Source of the DNA: Bimuria novae-zelandiae CBS 107.79
Lineage: Eukaryota; Ascomycota; Dothideomycetes; Pleosporales; Didymosphaeriaceae
Length of the DNA: 64,000 bases
Assembly (NCBI GenBank): GCA_010015655.1
Contig: ML976657.1
Location: 794,264-858,263 of the forward strand
Direction: 5' to 3'
The notes under the pieces: generated by a model
What the model saw: only the letters and a program-made list of their open reading frames with translations
The model's database searches: none
Told to the model about the DNA's origin: nothing
Shown here: one piece after another, positions 1-10,752 of the stretch
Layout of the letters: each line of letters starts with the position of its first letter
Position numbering within the stretch: the first letter of the stretch is position 1
Made by a program: the position numbers and the translations under genes

Positions 1-643
1 AGGTAATTTTTTTTAAGACTTAATAAAAATATTTTATGCTTTAAGTTTTATTTAAAGCTTTTATAAAAATACTTTCTACATCTCTTAGATCTTAATAAGT
101 AACTAGCTTATATCCGTAGTTAGTGTAGCATAGAGAGTACTGTGTCGTTCCTAACCTTGCGTTATTATATGCTAGCTAGGCTATTAGTAGTAACTCTACC
201 TAGTTATCTTATTATTAATTAGCGTAGAATCGTAGGTACTATTCTAAAGTCTAATTCGTACGTTCAGTTTGTCTATTAGTCTGGGAATAAAAACTTATTA
301 AGAGCTTTTAATTAACGCCTAGAGCTATTATAAAAGTATCCTACTACTTAGACGTAAAGAGCTTATCTATATTTATAATAAATTCTTTCAGTAGCCTATA
401 TTCTATAAAAACTATATTATTTACCTTATAAGCTAGTTCTTCTATTGTTATAGATTTTTCTATAGGTCTAAACTTGCCTACCGTAGTTAGGCAGTCTACT
501 ATTACTATAATAGTATTATATATCTACTTTATTTCTAGCTATAGCAATTAAGAGCTCTATTATAAAGTCTATTATTATACTCTACTAGGGCCGTTTAGCT
601 ACTTGTAGTAGTTATAATAATCCATAAAATTTATATCTCTTTA

Positions 644-2758
644 GCTTACCGTGACTCACCGCCTGGCGATCGCTGAATACCAAATGTTCGACATTTTTTA
701 CACGACCACCACCACCCGCAATATATACGCTATGAATGCCGCACTAGAGTCGTTAAAGTCGCTAAAGCCTAGAAAAAAGCCTAATTACGCGTAAGTTACT
801 AAAATGTATAATATTAATTAAAATACGTTATCTCGATATCATCGCGGGGTATAGGACACTTATATAGAAAAAGTTAAAAATAATTGCCTTCTTAATAATA
901 CTAAGGAATCTGCGCTTGTAGAATATATAACTAGCCTTTATATAAGAGGTCTGCCTCCTATAAGGTAAATAATACGAAATTTTATAATAGAAATACCAGG
1001 AAAAGAGCCTAGTAAAAACTAAGTTAATTACTTTATGAACTATTACTAGACTAACTTAGTTTTATAATAGATATTTAGCCTAGATACCCCCTCTAGGCTC
1101 GCTAATTCTACGTTTAAATAGAGCTTATATTTTAAGCTTTTAGAGGACAAGATCGACTAATATGCTATTAAGCCTTAAAATATATATAATATAGATAATA
1201 AAGGCTTTCTAATTAGAATAATATTATAGATAAAGCGTATCTTCTCCTAACGTCTATATAACTAAGGAGGAATAAAGTAGATACTCTAAAATAGTAATTA
1301 TAAATAGATTATAATAATTATATATATATACGCTGATAGTAGTTATCTTACGCTAGCTTTAATTTATTAGGCTACTAGTAGTAATATTTAAGACTTATAG
1401 CTATAAAGTTTTAATTAAATAGAGCATTAAGTCTTCTTCTTCTTAATATTAAGTAAATAGATAAATAATTAGCTTAGAATAGTATAGCTCTAGTAGGACT
1501 TTAATCGCAAGATAAAAATAAAGGCAAAGTAGTTCTATTACTTACTTATTTTTAATAGACATAAATTATATATTATAAAATTTATTACGTTTTATAATAA
1601 TAATAGGATGCTCTTAGCTATTTACCTACTTTATTTAACTTACACCCTATAACTAATTAATATCTACCTATTTAAGCCTTTATTATTTACTTACTCCGCC
1701 AAGCTTGCTAGCTTTATATATGATTACTAAAGTATTTTTATTATTACTAAAAGGGACTTCTTCCGCTTCTTCTAAAAGGCCTAAAATATAATATTTAAGA
1801 ATTTAGTAATTCTTGAGGCTTTTAAAGTTACTAGTATCTCGCTAGTAAACATAAAGGTAATACTTAAAAAATTTAAAATAGAGGAGACTAAGAGACTATC
1901 CTTAAATAAAAGCTCTACGTTAGTACTTAGTATACTAAATTATAGGAAAATTAAACGCTTATTACGTAAGACTATTAAAAATATTACTAATTTATAAACT
2001 TAATAGCTTAGTTAAATAATCTATATAATAGCTATTTAGACAACGCTATTATAGCACGAAAACAAGTAACTTAAAGAAGTCCTATTAAATAAGAAGAAGT
2101 GCCGACAGCGCGGAAAGCCTTTACTGCTCGAAGCACCGCAGGAGTACCATGGCGGCGCCGTCTTCTGGTCGCCATCCAAGGTTAAGGATGCCAGCGCTCG
2201 ACAGGCCCAAAAGGACGCCGATGAACGGTCATTGCAACAGCAAAAAATCCGGAAAGCAGAGCGCAGGAAGGCAGCGAAGCAGGAAAAAGCAGACATGCTT
2301 GAGGAGAGGCGTCATATGAGGCTGGCGGCGAAGGAGCTTCGGATCCAGCAACAGCAGAAGAAGGCAGCTGAGCGTAAGGAAGCTCAGATCGTTCGGGCAG
2401 CAGAAAAGCAACTCCGTCAGGACAAACAATTGTCCAAAACGAGGGCTGTACGTAGTAAAAAGGTCCCTGCACCTCCTCTAGATGTTGTTGAGGAACCTGA
2501 GGTTGTTGATGTGGATGTAGCATCCATTGTAGATGAGGTGCCCGCATCCGGCCCTGCAACACGCACCCGAAATATACGGCTCCCCTATTATTATTAATTA
2601 TAATTTATTATTGCTAATTAGTTTATATAGTGCCTTCGAGTGCCCTAATAAAAATGTAGGGATTTTACTATTTGTATAGAGCTGTACAGCCTCTTTTGTT
2701 GTTGATGTTCGGCATCCGAAAGCGATCGCCAGGTGGGGACGATCGCCAGGCGGTAAGT
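644..2758 (+). mobile_element. Fot1/pogo-like (Tc1/mariner superfamily) DNA transposon nested in the gypsy relic
   Basis: Imperfect terminal inverted repeats begin CTTACCG and share ACCGCCTGGCGATCG: left at about 644-675, right at about 2721-2758 in reverse. A TA dinucleotide lies just outside each end (642-643 and 2759-2760), the expected Tc1/mariner target duplication. The element is 2115 bp and carries one plus-strand transposase relic. It interrupts a gypsy integrase, so it arrived after the retrotransposon. The middle (about 780-2085) is very AT-rich while both ends keep normal composition. Confidence 0.85.
732..2597 (+). pseudogene. Fot1/pogo-like transposase, RIP-inactivated
   Basis: The reading frame starts with an ATG at 732 (MNAALESLKSLK) and continues with a recognisable helix-turn-helix part: LSRYHRGV near 827-850, then SALVEYITSLYIRGLPP near 910-960, typical of pogo/Fot1 transposases with a CENP-B-like DNA-binding region. 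Numerous stops follow through the AT-rich centre, where the DDE catalytic part should be. From about 2100 to 2597 the frame is open and normal in composition. It encodes the charged coiled-coil-like C-terminal tail (Gln/Lys/Glu/Arg-rich, 2232-2597) that fungal Fot1 transposases carry. The family call rests on these two ends; the catalytic triad cannot be verified. Confidence 0.75.
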
Positions 2759-4790
2759 TACGATATTCTTATAGCATGCTAAATAGTTACTTATAACTTT
2801 AGTTACTATTTACTTAAGTTTAGGAATAGTATATTCGTTTGCAATCTAACGCGTTATTTTTTTAATATTAGGGTAATCCTATTCTCTAAGTTCGTGTAGT
2901 CTTTTAATTAAGGTTTCTTTATATCCTAGTTTTATAATAACTTTACTTCTATAATCTCGTCGTGTTTTATTAATCTTATTTTAAAACAGGTTGTATTCCT
3001 CGCGCTATTCTATCGTGAGTTAGTTATAGTCCGAAAAGTTATATACCTCTAGTCCTATATACCGTAGGCTAGCTACGCGAGCCTTAGTTTTAAGCTAATT
3101 TTATTTAATTATTTTAGTACTTCTTATACGTAGTACTACGTCGTGTAGATTAGGCTTATCTTTTGTAAGATCTAGTTTCCTACTTAAGGCGTCCGCTGCA
3201 CTATTAAGTGTTTTAGATTAATAATATATAGTGAAGCTAAAATTTACTAAGGATTCCGCCTATTATACTTATCGTTTATTAAGCTTCTTAGTTAATACAA
3301 AACTAGTAAAGTTTTAGTAGTGTATTTATACTTCTATTTTAAAGCGTACTTTCGTAAGCTAGGCTACTTATTATTTAAAGGTGTCTACTATCCCTAGTAG
3401 TTCCTTATTATAAACGTTATAATTAAGTTCTGCTCTAAAGAACTTCCTAGATTAATAGAACACTAGTCTCTATTTTCTATTATTACACTATTATAAGAGA
3501 ACCGCTCCTAGTGCGTAGTCTATTATATTTATTTTAACCCTTATGGGTTTCTCTAGGTCATGTATTTATAAAAGAGGTGTTATGAGAAAAAGTTTTTTAA
3601 GCATTTTAAAATCTTTTTATTATTATTATTTTTTCACTTAAATCCTACTTCCTTCTTAGTAATCTCTATTAAGGGTGTCATGACCTTAGAATAGTCCTGA
3701 ATAAACTTTTAGTAGAAATTAATAAATCATAGAAAGAATTAAATATCCTTTACTAACTTAAGTAATAATTATTCTTAAACTATAAAGACCTTTTTTAGAT
3801 CTATTTTAACGCCTTCCCTTACGATTATAAATTTAAGATATTCTGTCTTTGTTATATAGCATTCACACTTATTTAAGTAAAGGAGTAGCCTATATTCCTT
3901 TATCTTGGCTAGCACTTTTCGTATATGCTATATATACTCCTTAAGCGTGCCTCTCGAATATATTAGCATATTGTCCAGATATACTATACAGAATACGTCT
4001 AGGTATTTATATAATCCCTTGTTTACTATTTTCTAAAACGTGGCTAGGACGTTCGTTAGCCCCATAGTTATAATTATAAATTCTAATAGTCTATATCGTA
4101 TTTAAAATACTATTATTTATTCGTGTCTTATAACTGTACGTATTTTATAAAACCAATCTTATATATTAAATTTTATAAATTACTTAGCTCCCTAGAGTCA
4201 ATCTATAAGCTCTATTATTCGTAACAAGGGGTATTAGTTCTTTATTATTTTATTATTTAGCTATTAAAAGTTTATATATAATTAAAGGTATAAAATTAAG
4301 TTAAAAGGCTACTTTAGCGCGTCTTTGCTTTATTACTTTTTTTAAAGCGCTATAAATTACTATAGCGCGTAGAATTAAAAGTATTGCGTTTTATTTAATA
4401 GCGTAAAGTATACGCTATAATTAATTTTCTTTTAATTTTTATAGCTAGTTAGGTAGTTAAGATATCGCGTTATAATATAGGTGATAGTGCGTTTTAGTAT
4501 GGTCTTGGCGTTTTCGGATACTCGCTTGTGGAGTACGTTATTACTGGTAATATATATATATCTTATATTAAGATTGCATAAGTATAGCTCCTCTATTTAT
4601 AAAGTTATAGAGAGTTTAAGTTTTAAAATTTTAGTCTTCTGCTTAGTCAGACCCAACTATGGACTTTGCGACCCAACCCATTTACCAGCCTAAATATGTA
4701 TAAGTTATTAGCTTACGAACTAGATTAGTTAAGGTACATAAACCTTAGAAACTTTATAAAAATTATATTTATAAAAATAACGCTATTATA

Positions 4791-5217
4791 CTTAAAATAA
4801 GTAGAGCGGCAGTTTAACCGTATGCCTAGGAGGGCTAGCGAATTCAATACTAGACGTATTGTGGGTTGCGTCAATCATATAGGAACCAGATCTAAGAAGC
4901 TTCAAATTATCATCGTTTATAAAAGTAGGCGGTTTTGACAGCCTACAACTAGGAACAGCAAACGACAGATCAAACACGTAATTTCGAGATCCGGTCTTAC
5001 GCCGACAGGTCGAGCTTACAATGGGAACAAATGGCGAATGCTGGATCTCGCGGGCTGTGGAGAAACCCGACGATCTTTGAATGGCACCCGAGCACTCGCA
5101 ATCAGAAAATGAAAGAGAGGAACTTATCCGTCTCGTTCTTGAGACGGTCACGCTCTGAGCACTTCTTCAAGCCTGGTCAGGATTAACCGTCGCACGTGAG
5201 CAAAGTCACGGGCAGAC
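4791..5217. other. Intergenic, transposon edge to ACC-synthase-like gene
   Basis: Normal-composition sequence between the gypsy relic and the 3' end of the aminotransferase gene. A 119-codon minus-strand open frame lies at 4792-5151, but it is Ser/Arg-rich, has no recognisable motif and no plausible splice partners, so I do not call it a gene. Confidence 0.4.
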
Positions 5218-6573
5218 TCACCTATTCAGGCCCTCACTCAGTACCCTCCTCTCCACAGTATACACTAGCCTAAACCATCCCGCCTCCAGCGCATGCTCCT
5301 CACCCGGCTGCAGGAAAAGCCCCTTCCCTAGCGCCCTTTGTGCTAGTCCCTGCTCTTTCGCTTCTTTCCCCTGGCCGACATCCTCACTAAGCCACGGCGA
5401 AAGATCGACGAATATGAAGAGACCTGCATTGACTTTTGACAGATACGTGACACCTAGCCGCGTGAGACGTTCGGTCACGTTTCTGTATGCCTCTCCCACA
5501 CGCACCCGACTCATTTCGATGAACGAACACATCCACTCGCGGTCCTCGAACATGGCGGTCGCGATGGAAACCGAAGGACCAGACGGGTTGTGAAAGCGGA
5601 TGACAGACTTTAACGCTTTGAGCAAGGGCTTACTGCGCGTGATGAGCGCGCCGACACGGAGCCCTGGAACGGCGTAGTCTTTCGCCATACCGTAGATGAC
5701 ATGGAGGAGTTCCTCGTCAATATGCGGCTCGAGTGAGAGCACAGAGGTGAAAGGAATTACCCCGTTTTCGGTCGAGTCAAAGCCTGACAAGGCGTATATT
5801 TCGTCGCTGATAAGATGAATCTGGTGCTTTTGGCAGAACTTGATTAGAGTGATCAGAGTCTCTTTTGGGTAGCATCGACCTGATGGTATCAGCCTTTTCT
5901 CTTTGCCTGAAGGGCATGCATACCTAATGGATTGTGCGGATTGGTGATAAGTAGGGCCCTGACCTCCACTCCTTCGGCCTTTGACTTCAACAAAGTCTCT
6001 TCAAAAATACTAACCACGTCAGGCTCTAGGCAGGTTTCCAGAGGTGTATCCGCCGCGACTATTTTCAGACCGGCTTTGAGCCCGAAATCGATCTCGAAAC
6101 GCCCGTAGTATGGCCGACTCGTCATGATACCTACGCTTCCGTCAATATTGCCCGAATTTGCGACTTCATAGAGCAATATAAGCTAGCACACCTTGTCCCG
6201 GATCCGCCAGGCTGAAGCCCAGAATCTCGTGCAATGCCGTCGCCGCCCCGGTTATTCTTATATCATCCTCGCTCAACGTCTTCCAAGGCTTCCAATAGCC
6301 GTTCAAATGTGCTGCCAACGCTGCAGGAAGCTGTTGTCCACCGGCGGTACTGTAGCTGTAGCCCAACGCCTGCTCGGGGATCTCCACATTGGTACTGACA
6401 AATTCGGAAAGTTCTGTTTGAATGAGATAGTTCTCGGCGCTTGTGAACTGAGTGACTACGCCGGTAGGATTGGTATCAGGGTCGTAGCGTCCTCTTTGGC
6501 CTGCGTCTACGTAGCGCCATGGGATGTCGAGGTCGGAAGCACTGAGAGTGGCGCGTTCGGAGAGCATCTTCAT
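5218..6573 (-). CDS. ACC synthase-like PLP-dependent aminotransferase (class I/II)
   Basis: Three exons give a clean frame of 416 aa: 6573-6192, 6130-5924 and 5879-5218, with GT-AG introns of 61 and 44 bp. Landmarks are SRPYYGRFEIDFG near residue 135, TNPHNPLG ending near 196, SDEIY near 222 and GMAKDYAVPGLRVG near 259-272. In that last motif Lys is the expected Schiff-base lysine and Arg binds the carboxylate. The order and length match fungal 1-aminocyclopropane-1-carboxylate synthase-like enzymes, a fold-type I family. Many fungal members have unknown substrates, so true ACC synthase activity is not shown. The gene borders a RIPed transposon block but has no nonsense changes itself. The first intron hides two in-frame stops that would otherwise make it look broken. 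Confidence 0.85.
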
Positions 6574-6843
6574 AAAAACATGAAAGAATACAGTAAATGT
6601 AAAAAAATTCCCTGTGATAAATGCTAATGAGGTATTTGAGGTAATATGCGCTCGTTCGAGCTCTTATGTGACCGAGATCTGGAGTAGCGGGCATATATCC
6701 GACTCGGAGTACCCGGAATTGCAACTTTAGTCCGAGATCATGGATATCAGACGTGGCCTCCTTGTTCCCGTCAATACAAGCTTACACAAATTGATTCGCA
6801 GTGTGTTACCTTAGTATAGGCAATACCAAAGCTATTCGCATAC

Positions 6844-7396
6844 TCAAAGCAGGCCTTCGCCGCTCAAGATCTTGTGGTTCATTTCCTTCTCCTCCTTGGT
6901 GAGGCCGTCGTCGTTCAAAAGTGCGTGAATCACCCTATCGTACTGCTGCTGCAATTCTTCGTGGAGAATGGCAGCGTTCTCCTGCTTCTCTTGCTCTGCC
7001 TCACCAGCCTCAGCGCTGGCCTGTTCGATATTCTTGGAGTATCGGTTCCTCCAAACGAACCACCTCATTCTCTAGTGTTACAGCTTCAGCTGCCGCGATC
7101 TTGTTGTCCATGGCGACAGACTCTTGGGCGAGCCGCACCGCCTCGCTGGAAGGCGGATCCTGGCCGACCTGGAGGTACTTCCCACCGGCCGGTTTACCGT
7201 CCATTACAGCATCGTGAACATTACTGATGGCCTTCTTCAAGCCGAGCACGGATATCGATTCCCTACCGCGATCAGGGAAGTGGGTGACAGAGCCGATCAT
7301 AACGAGGTAGTATACAATCAGCGACTCGAGCCCCAGGTAATGATTCCTCTTGAGGATGTCGGTCTTGACGTAGCAGAATGGAGGTGCCAGATGCAT
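6844..7396 (-). pseudogene. Unrecognised gene or frameshifted pseudogene, coiled-coil C-terminus
   Basis: Two overlapping minus-strand frames look protein-like but do not join. The first (7396-7010) contains a stretch running from DGKPAGGKYLQVG to AAAEAVTLENEVVRLEE. The second (7068-6844) continues with a heptad-like acidic helix from KNIEQASAEAGEAEQ to HKILSGEGLL and a stop. They overlap near 7068-7010, where one net shift of frame would connect the Glu-rich helices; no intron with usable GT and AG ends fits so short a gap. I do not recognise the family. It is either a single-frameshift pseudogene or a gene whose splicing I could not resolve. Confidence 0.35.
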
Positions 7397-7465
7397 GAGC
7401 GAAGCGAGCTACTTATTCTATTTCTTCTAGAAATCGATTTAGTAGCCCGCGTAGACGAATGCGAC

Positions 7466-7843
7466 TTAGCGTGGATGCTTGAGGAAGGCCCAAACTGGGT
7501 ACTTCTTGCGGTCTGAGTCCTCCGTAGCCTCCTCTGAGCCATCCGACCAAGAGCTTGGTGTTGCTGCCCTTCTGATACATATTCTGCGGCAGGAAGCGCA
7601 TCTGGGCGAGAGCGGTAGGCTGGCGTACGCGGTAGCATCGTCGACATCGGTCTTCAGCTCCTCGGTGAGCTCCTCGCCTGTCAGCATCTTCTTCTCCTTT
7701 GATTGATCGCGCCTTGGGCCGCCGTCGTCGCCGCGCGAATGGTCGGTGCGGATGGGCGGCATGTTGATGGGTGGGTGCGTGCATTGCAGTGAGATCGAGA
7801 AGATCACTGGCGACGTAGGGACTTTTATATCAAAAAGCGCCAC
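7466..7843 (-). CDS. Unrecognised small open frame
   Basis: A 125-codon minus-strand frame with an internal ATG near 7762 (MPPIRTDHSRGDDGG) and an acidic-basic region (KKMLTGEELTEELK, then SDGSEEATEDSDRKKYP). No domain is recognised. It could be the 5' exon of the same locus as 7396-6844, because both are on the same strand and only about 70 bases apart. The middle contains CASCRR, which might be intronic: a GT at about 7627 and an AG at about 7583 would delimit 45 bp. Weakly supported. Confidence 0.3.
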   Translation of the reverse strand: MALFDIKVPTSPVIFSISLQCTHPPINMPPIRTDHSRGDDGGPRRDQSKEKKMLTGEELTEELKTDVDDATAYASLPLSPRCASCRRICIRRAATPSSWSDGSEEATEDSDRKKYPVWAFLKHPR

Positions 7844-8942
7844 CCTTAGCGGGGTGGTGAACGTCGCTCATTCTGGAGCAACGGTTCAAGCTTGAGAAAG
7901 GTTGAAGGCGGTCTATACGTCGGCGCGCACCGTGAAAGGAAGGAACGCCCCATCACTCATTCAACCCTCTCTGCCCTCGACTCTCTGAATCAACTCGTTG
8001 TTGGTGCTTGTGACGTAACTGCACTTCTATTACTTCCTGCGAAAATGTCTCTCTGCGAAGCCGCGAACTTTTGTAGTCCTATATTTATTTATTACATTGA
8101 TTCAGGTCTCATATGACGCACTTGAAGTGAGCTGGCACAACGGTTCATACTTTACATAGTCGTTCGCTGGTCAGAGTGCTTGTTCGACTCCCACTCAAGC
8201 AGGACATTTAGCTAATGTCTAAATATAACCTAAGGCTAATCCCCTCTCCCCCACCCTAAAAAACAAGCAATAGCCGAGTTTCTTGGAAGTTCCTAATTTT
8301 TGCTATTTTATAGGGCCTGTTGTGACAAGCGGCGTTACGTATTTACGGTTTTGTTGTTTTTAAGAATGTACGCATACGCATGTCTATGGTAAGGCTTAGA
8401 TCTTTACGATAAGCGGTATTAGAATTAACAGCGATTATAGCCATTGTAAAGCAGTCTCTACACCTTAGCCTAAAAAAATCTTGCATATCGAAACCGGTCA
8501 ACAAGGCTGACGTCCACCACACGCCCAACAGGTACACGCGCACGACAGGCCGAGGCGACTCCCCGTCTAGCTATCTCCACAAGCAGCTAGCGCAGACCAC
8601 ACCAAGCCATTCTATTGGCCGGCCCGCACGCCTGCACTTTCAGCTCTGGTACAGAATACGAGAAGTTTAGCGAAATAGGTCGTGGCTTCGTGTCAGGCGG
8701 ATGCAGAACAACGATCATTGGAGGTGCGGGCCGAAGAATGGAGAGCTTGTGGTCTGAGGAGGCTTGGGTAGTTGCGGTGGTAACATTGGGTTCGCATTGA
8801 GGGAGATGCGATGCTCAGCCGCACGGGTGCGAGGTTTAAGGTACAGGTCGTCGCTCTTGAATCTCAAGTTCTTATTCTTGTCCTTAGTTCTTTCGGGACG
8901 GTTTCAATTGATTTCTCGAGCTTACCGAGGCGCCAGAACAGC
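7844..8942. other. Gene-free stretch with AT-richer relic at 8205-8500
   Basis: No supported gene. A degenerate tRNA-like motif lies at 8121-8199 (see findings). Positions 8205-8500 are AT-richer and resemble old repeat sequence, but no family can be named. 8600-8942 is the putative promoter and 5' leader of the next gene. Confidence 0.4.
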
Positions 8943-10301
8943 ATGTCTCGTTCTATGTTTCTGCTCAGCGCCGTTGCTGTGCTTCCGCTCGTGCGCTGCA
9001 TTGAATTTAGTCCTGCGCCGACGAAAGGACTCGAGCACGTCGACAAAGCTGGGAATGGATGGACGCCGGTTCCGACACAAGGCCCATCTGTCGCGGAGCT
9101 GCGTCGTCGACAGTTAGCTTCAACGTTGGGCGACGGGCTGAACACTTGTGGATGGATAGCGACCGACTTCGACACTGCAGGAAACTTTTGTACGGCGGCT
9201 CTTTCTTCCTCCTTCCCTCTTGAGCTGGATGTGGTCCGACACTGACACTCCGCAGCTACGCCAGTCATCTGCAGTACAGGAAGAACATGCGCCCTCTACA
9301 CCGCCAGCAACATCGGCATGGCAGGCTGCTGCTCGGGCGGCGACACCCAGAACTGCGGCTGGGGCAAGTCTTGTGTCAATTACGACGCGTACACGAAGAA
9401 GTCCTGCGACACGGACTGCGAGCTCAACCCGTTCATCTGGAAGTGTTCCAAGGCCGCCACGCCGTACTGCGTCACGTGGACGTATCCTGACGCTGGTGTC
9501 GCCGACTACGCGTGCGCGACGTACAACTCGGGGATCCTGACGGTGTTGCAGACGGCCACGGACGAGACTTCGGTTTATTGGAAGACGCTGGAGACGTTCA
9601 GTGGGGACGCTGTGACGGGGTGGGATGACACTGCGACGTCAGAGACTTCTGACTTGTTTCCTGAAAGTACTCCAACGACCACGGACAAAGGCCCGAGCGA
9701 GACGCCGGGTTTGGTTACGCCCACGCCATCGCCTCGACCGCCCAAGAAGAAGTCCACCCCGATAGGCGCCATTGTCGGCGGCGTGGTCGGTGGCCTCGCC
9801 GTGCTCGCCCTGCTCGCCGGAGTCCTCATCTTCGTCTGCCTGAAGAATCGCAAATCCAAGCAACTCGCTGCTAATCAGCCCCTCATGACCACCCAACACC
9901 AGCAACAGGAACCCCCACCCCCAGCGGCAGAATACAAACCACCCATGCAGCAACAAACATACGCGTCGCCGCCCGCGGGCGTGCACTCTGGGGCGCCGCC
10001 GCAGAACGGCTACTTTAGCGGCGCACAGGACCAGAAGATCAACTACCAGGTCCAGGAGCAGGGTATGCAAAGCCCGGTGCTATCGAGTCCGTCTACGCCC
10101 GCGCCGCCGTATGTGCAGCCGTATTATACGGCACCGAACGCGCAGGTGCCACCGATTCCGAGCGAGGGTGCGGTGCAATATCCTGCGAGGGAGCCGGCGG
10201 AGGGGACATACGAGGTTGATGCTATCACGGCGCATCAGGGGTCGCAGGGGAGAGCGAGCCAGCCGGGAAATGTTTATGAGATGGGAGGCCCGGGGAGGTG
10301 A
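8943..10301 (+). CDS. Cys-rich single-pass membrane protein with Pro/Gln-rich cytoplasmic tail
   Basis: Exons 8943-9189 and 9256-10301 flank a 66-bp GT-AG intron and give 430 aa. Residues 1-19 form a signal peptide (MSRSMFLLSAVAVLPLVRC). The ectodomain (about 20-250) is rich in Cys, with CGW, CSTGRTC, GCCSGG, CVNY, CDTDC, KCS and YC spaced like a small disulphide domain, followed by a Ser/Thr/Pro stalk. One strong transmembrane helix (IGAIVGGVVGGLAVLALLAG) begins near residue 256. The C-terminal tail is Pro, Gln and Tyr rich and low in complexity. This is the layout of many fungal cell-surface or wall-sensor-like proteins, but I cannot name a domain. The start is the first ATG before the signal peptide. 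Confidence 0.8.
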
Positions 10302-10752
10302 AATATTGATTTTAAAGGCTTCGTCGGGGATGGGTTTGGTGGTTTCTGATGTTATTGTAATGGTTAATGTTTTGAGACTGATACCAGTTGTCTTTGACGC
10401 CTCCTATTAGGTTGCTCGGAGTGTGTTTGTCGTACATAATTACTATTTTACGTTTGCCGGGTAATTTGACCCCTAATGCAGACTAGATCATCTACGTTTT
10501 CTTGAGCATTACTGCAGCCTCTTTGAAACATGCGACCCAACTCTGCGTTGTCAGCATCCTCCCACAGCCTTGGTAATGTACTCACATGCCGCACAACCCC
10601 TACCAACCTCGGCCTCGGACGATCCCCAAGCGAACCCCAAAACCGCATTCTCACAATTCCATCCCACGTCATCGCATTCCCTTCGGCCACGCGACGTTTT
10701 TCCCCGACTCACCTCGCGCTACCTCAAGCCACCAGACAATAGAACCGACACT
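10302..10752. other. Intergenic, tandem genes
   Basis: About 450 bases between two plus-strand genes. It holds the 3' end of one gene and the promoter of the next; no repeat, RNA gene or convincing open frame was seen. Confidence 0.5.

Larger units (their letters stand above)
1..4790 (-). mobile_element. Ty3/gypsy LTR retrotransposon relic, RIP-degraded, nested insertion inside
   Basis: Read on the minus strand, this AT-rich block shows the order of a gypsy pol polyprotein with many stops. A reverse transcriptase stretch lies at about 4250-3700: MGLTN near 4066-4052 (compare the usual MPFGLTNAP) and YLDNML near 3985-3961 (compare YLDDIL). RNase H-like remnants follow, then a YxxPxxK...C..C region near 2900-2765. 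Integrase remnants lie at 640-1, with KLFTSK near 366-349 and QTERTN near 273-251 (compare TDGQTERTN). The stops are mostly TAA or TAG where Gln or Trp is expected, as RIP produces. Positions 644-2758 belong to a separate DNA transposon that splits the integrase. The left LTR is outside the window and no right LTR was found; the composition changes sharply near 4790. Confidence 0.8.

Noticed and set aside
2182..2562. Minus-strand 126-codon frame
   Set aside because: It is the antisense shadow of the transposase C-terminal region.
4481..4693. 70-codon plus-strand frame with a hydrophobic segment
   Set aside because: Lies within the AT-rich gypsy relic on the opposite strand to its coding sense; chance open frame.
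5889..6176. Apparent frameshifts splitting the ACC-synthase-like gene
   Set aside because: Two short GT-AG introns restore one frame through conserved motifs, so the gene is intact.
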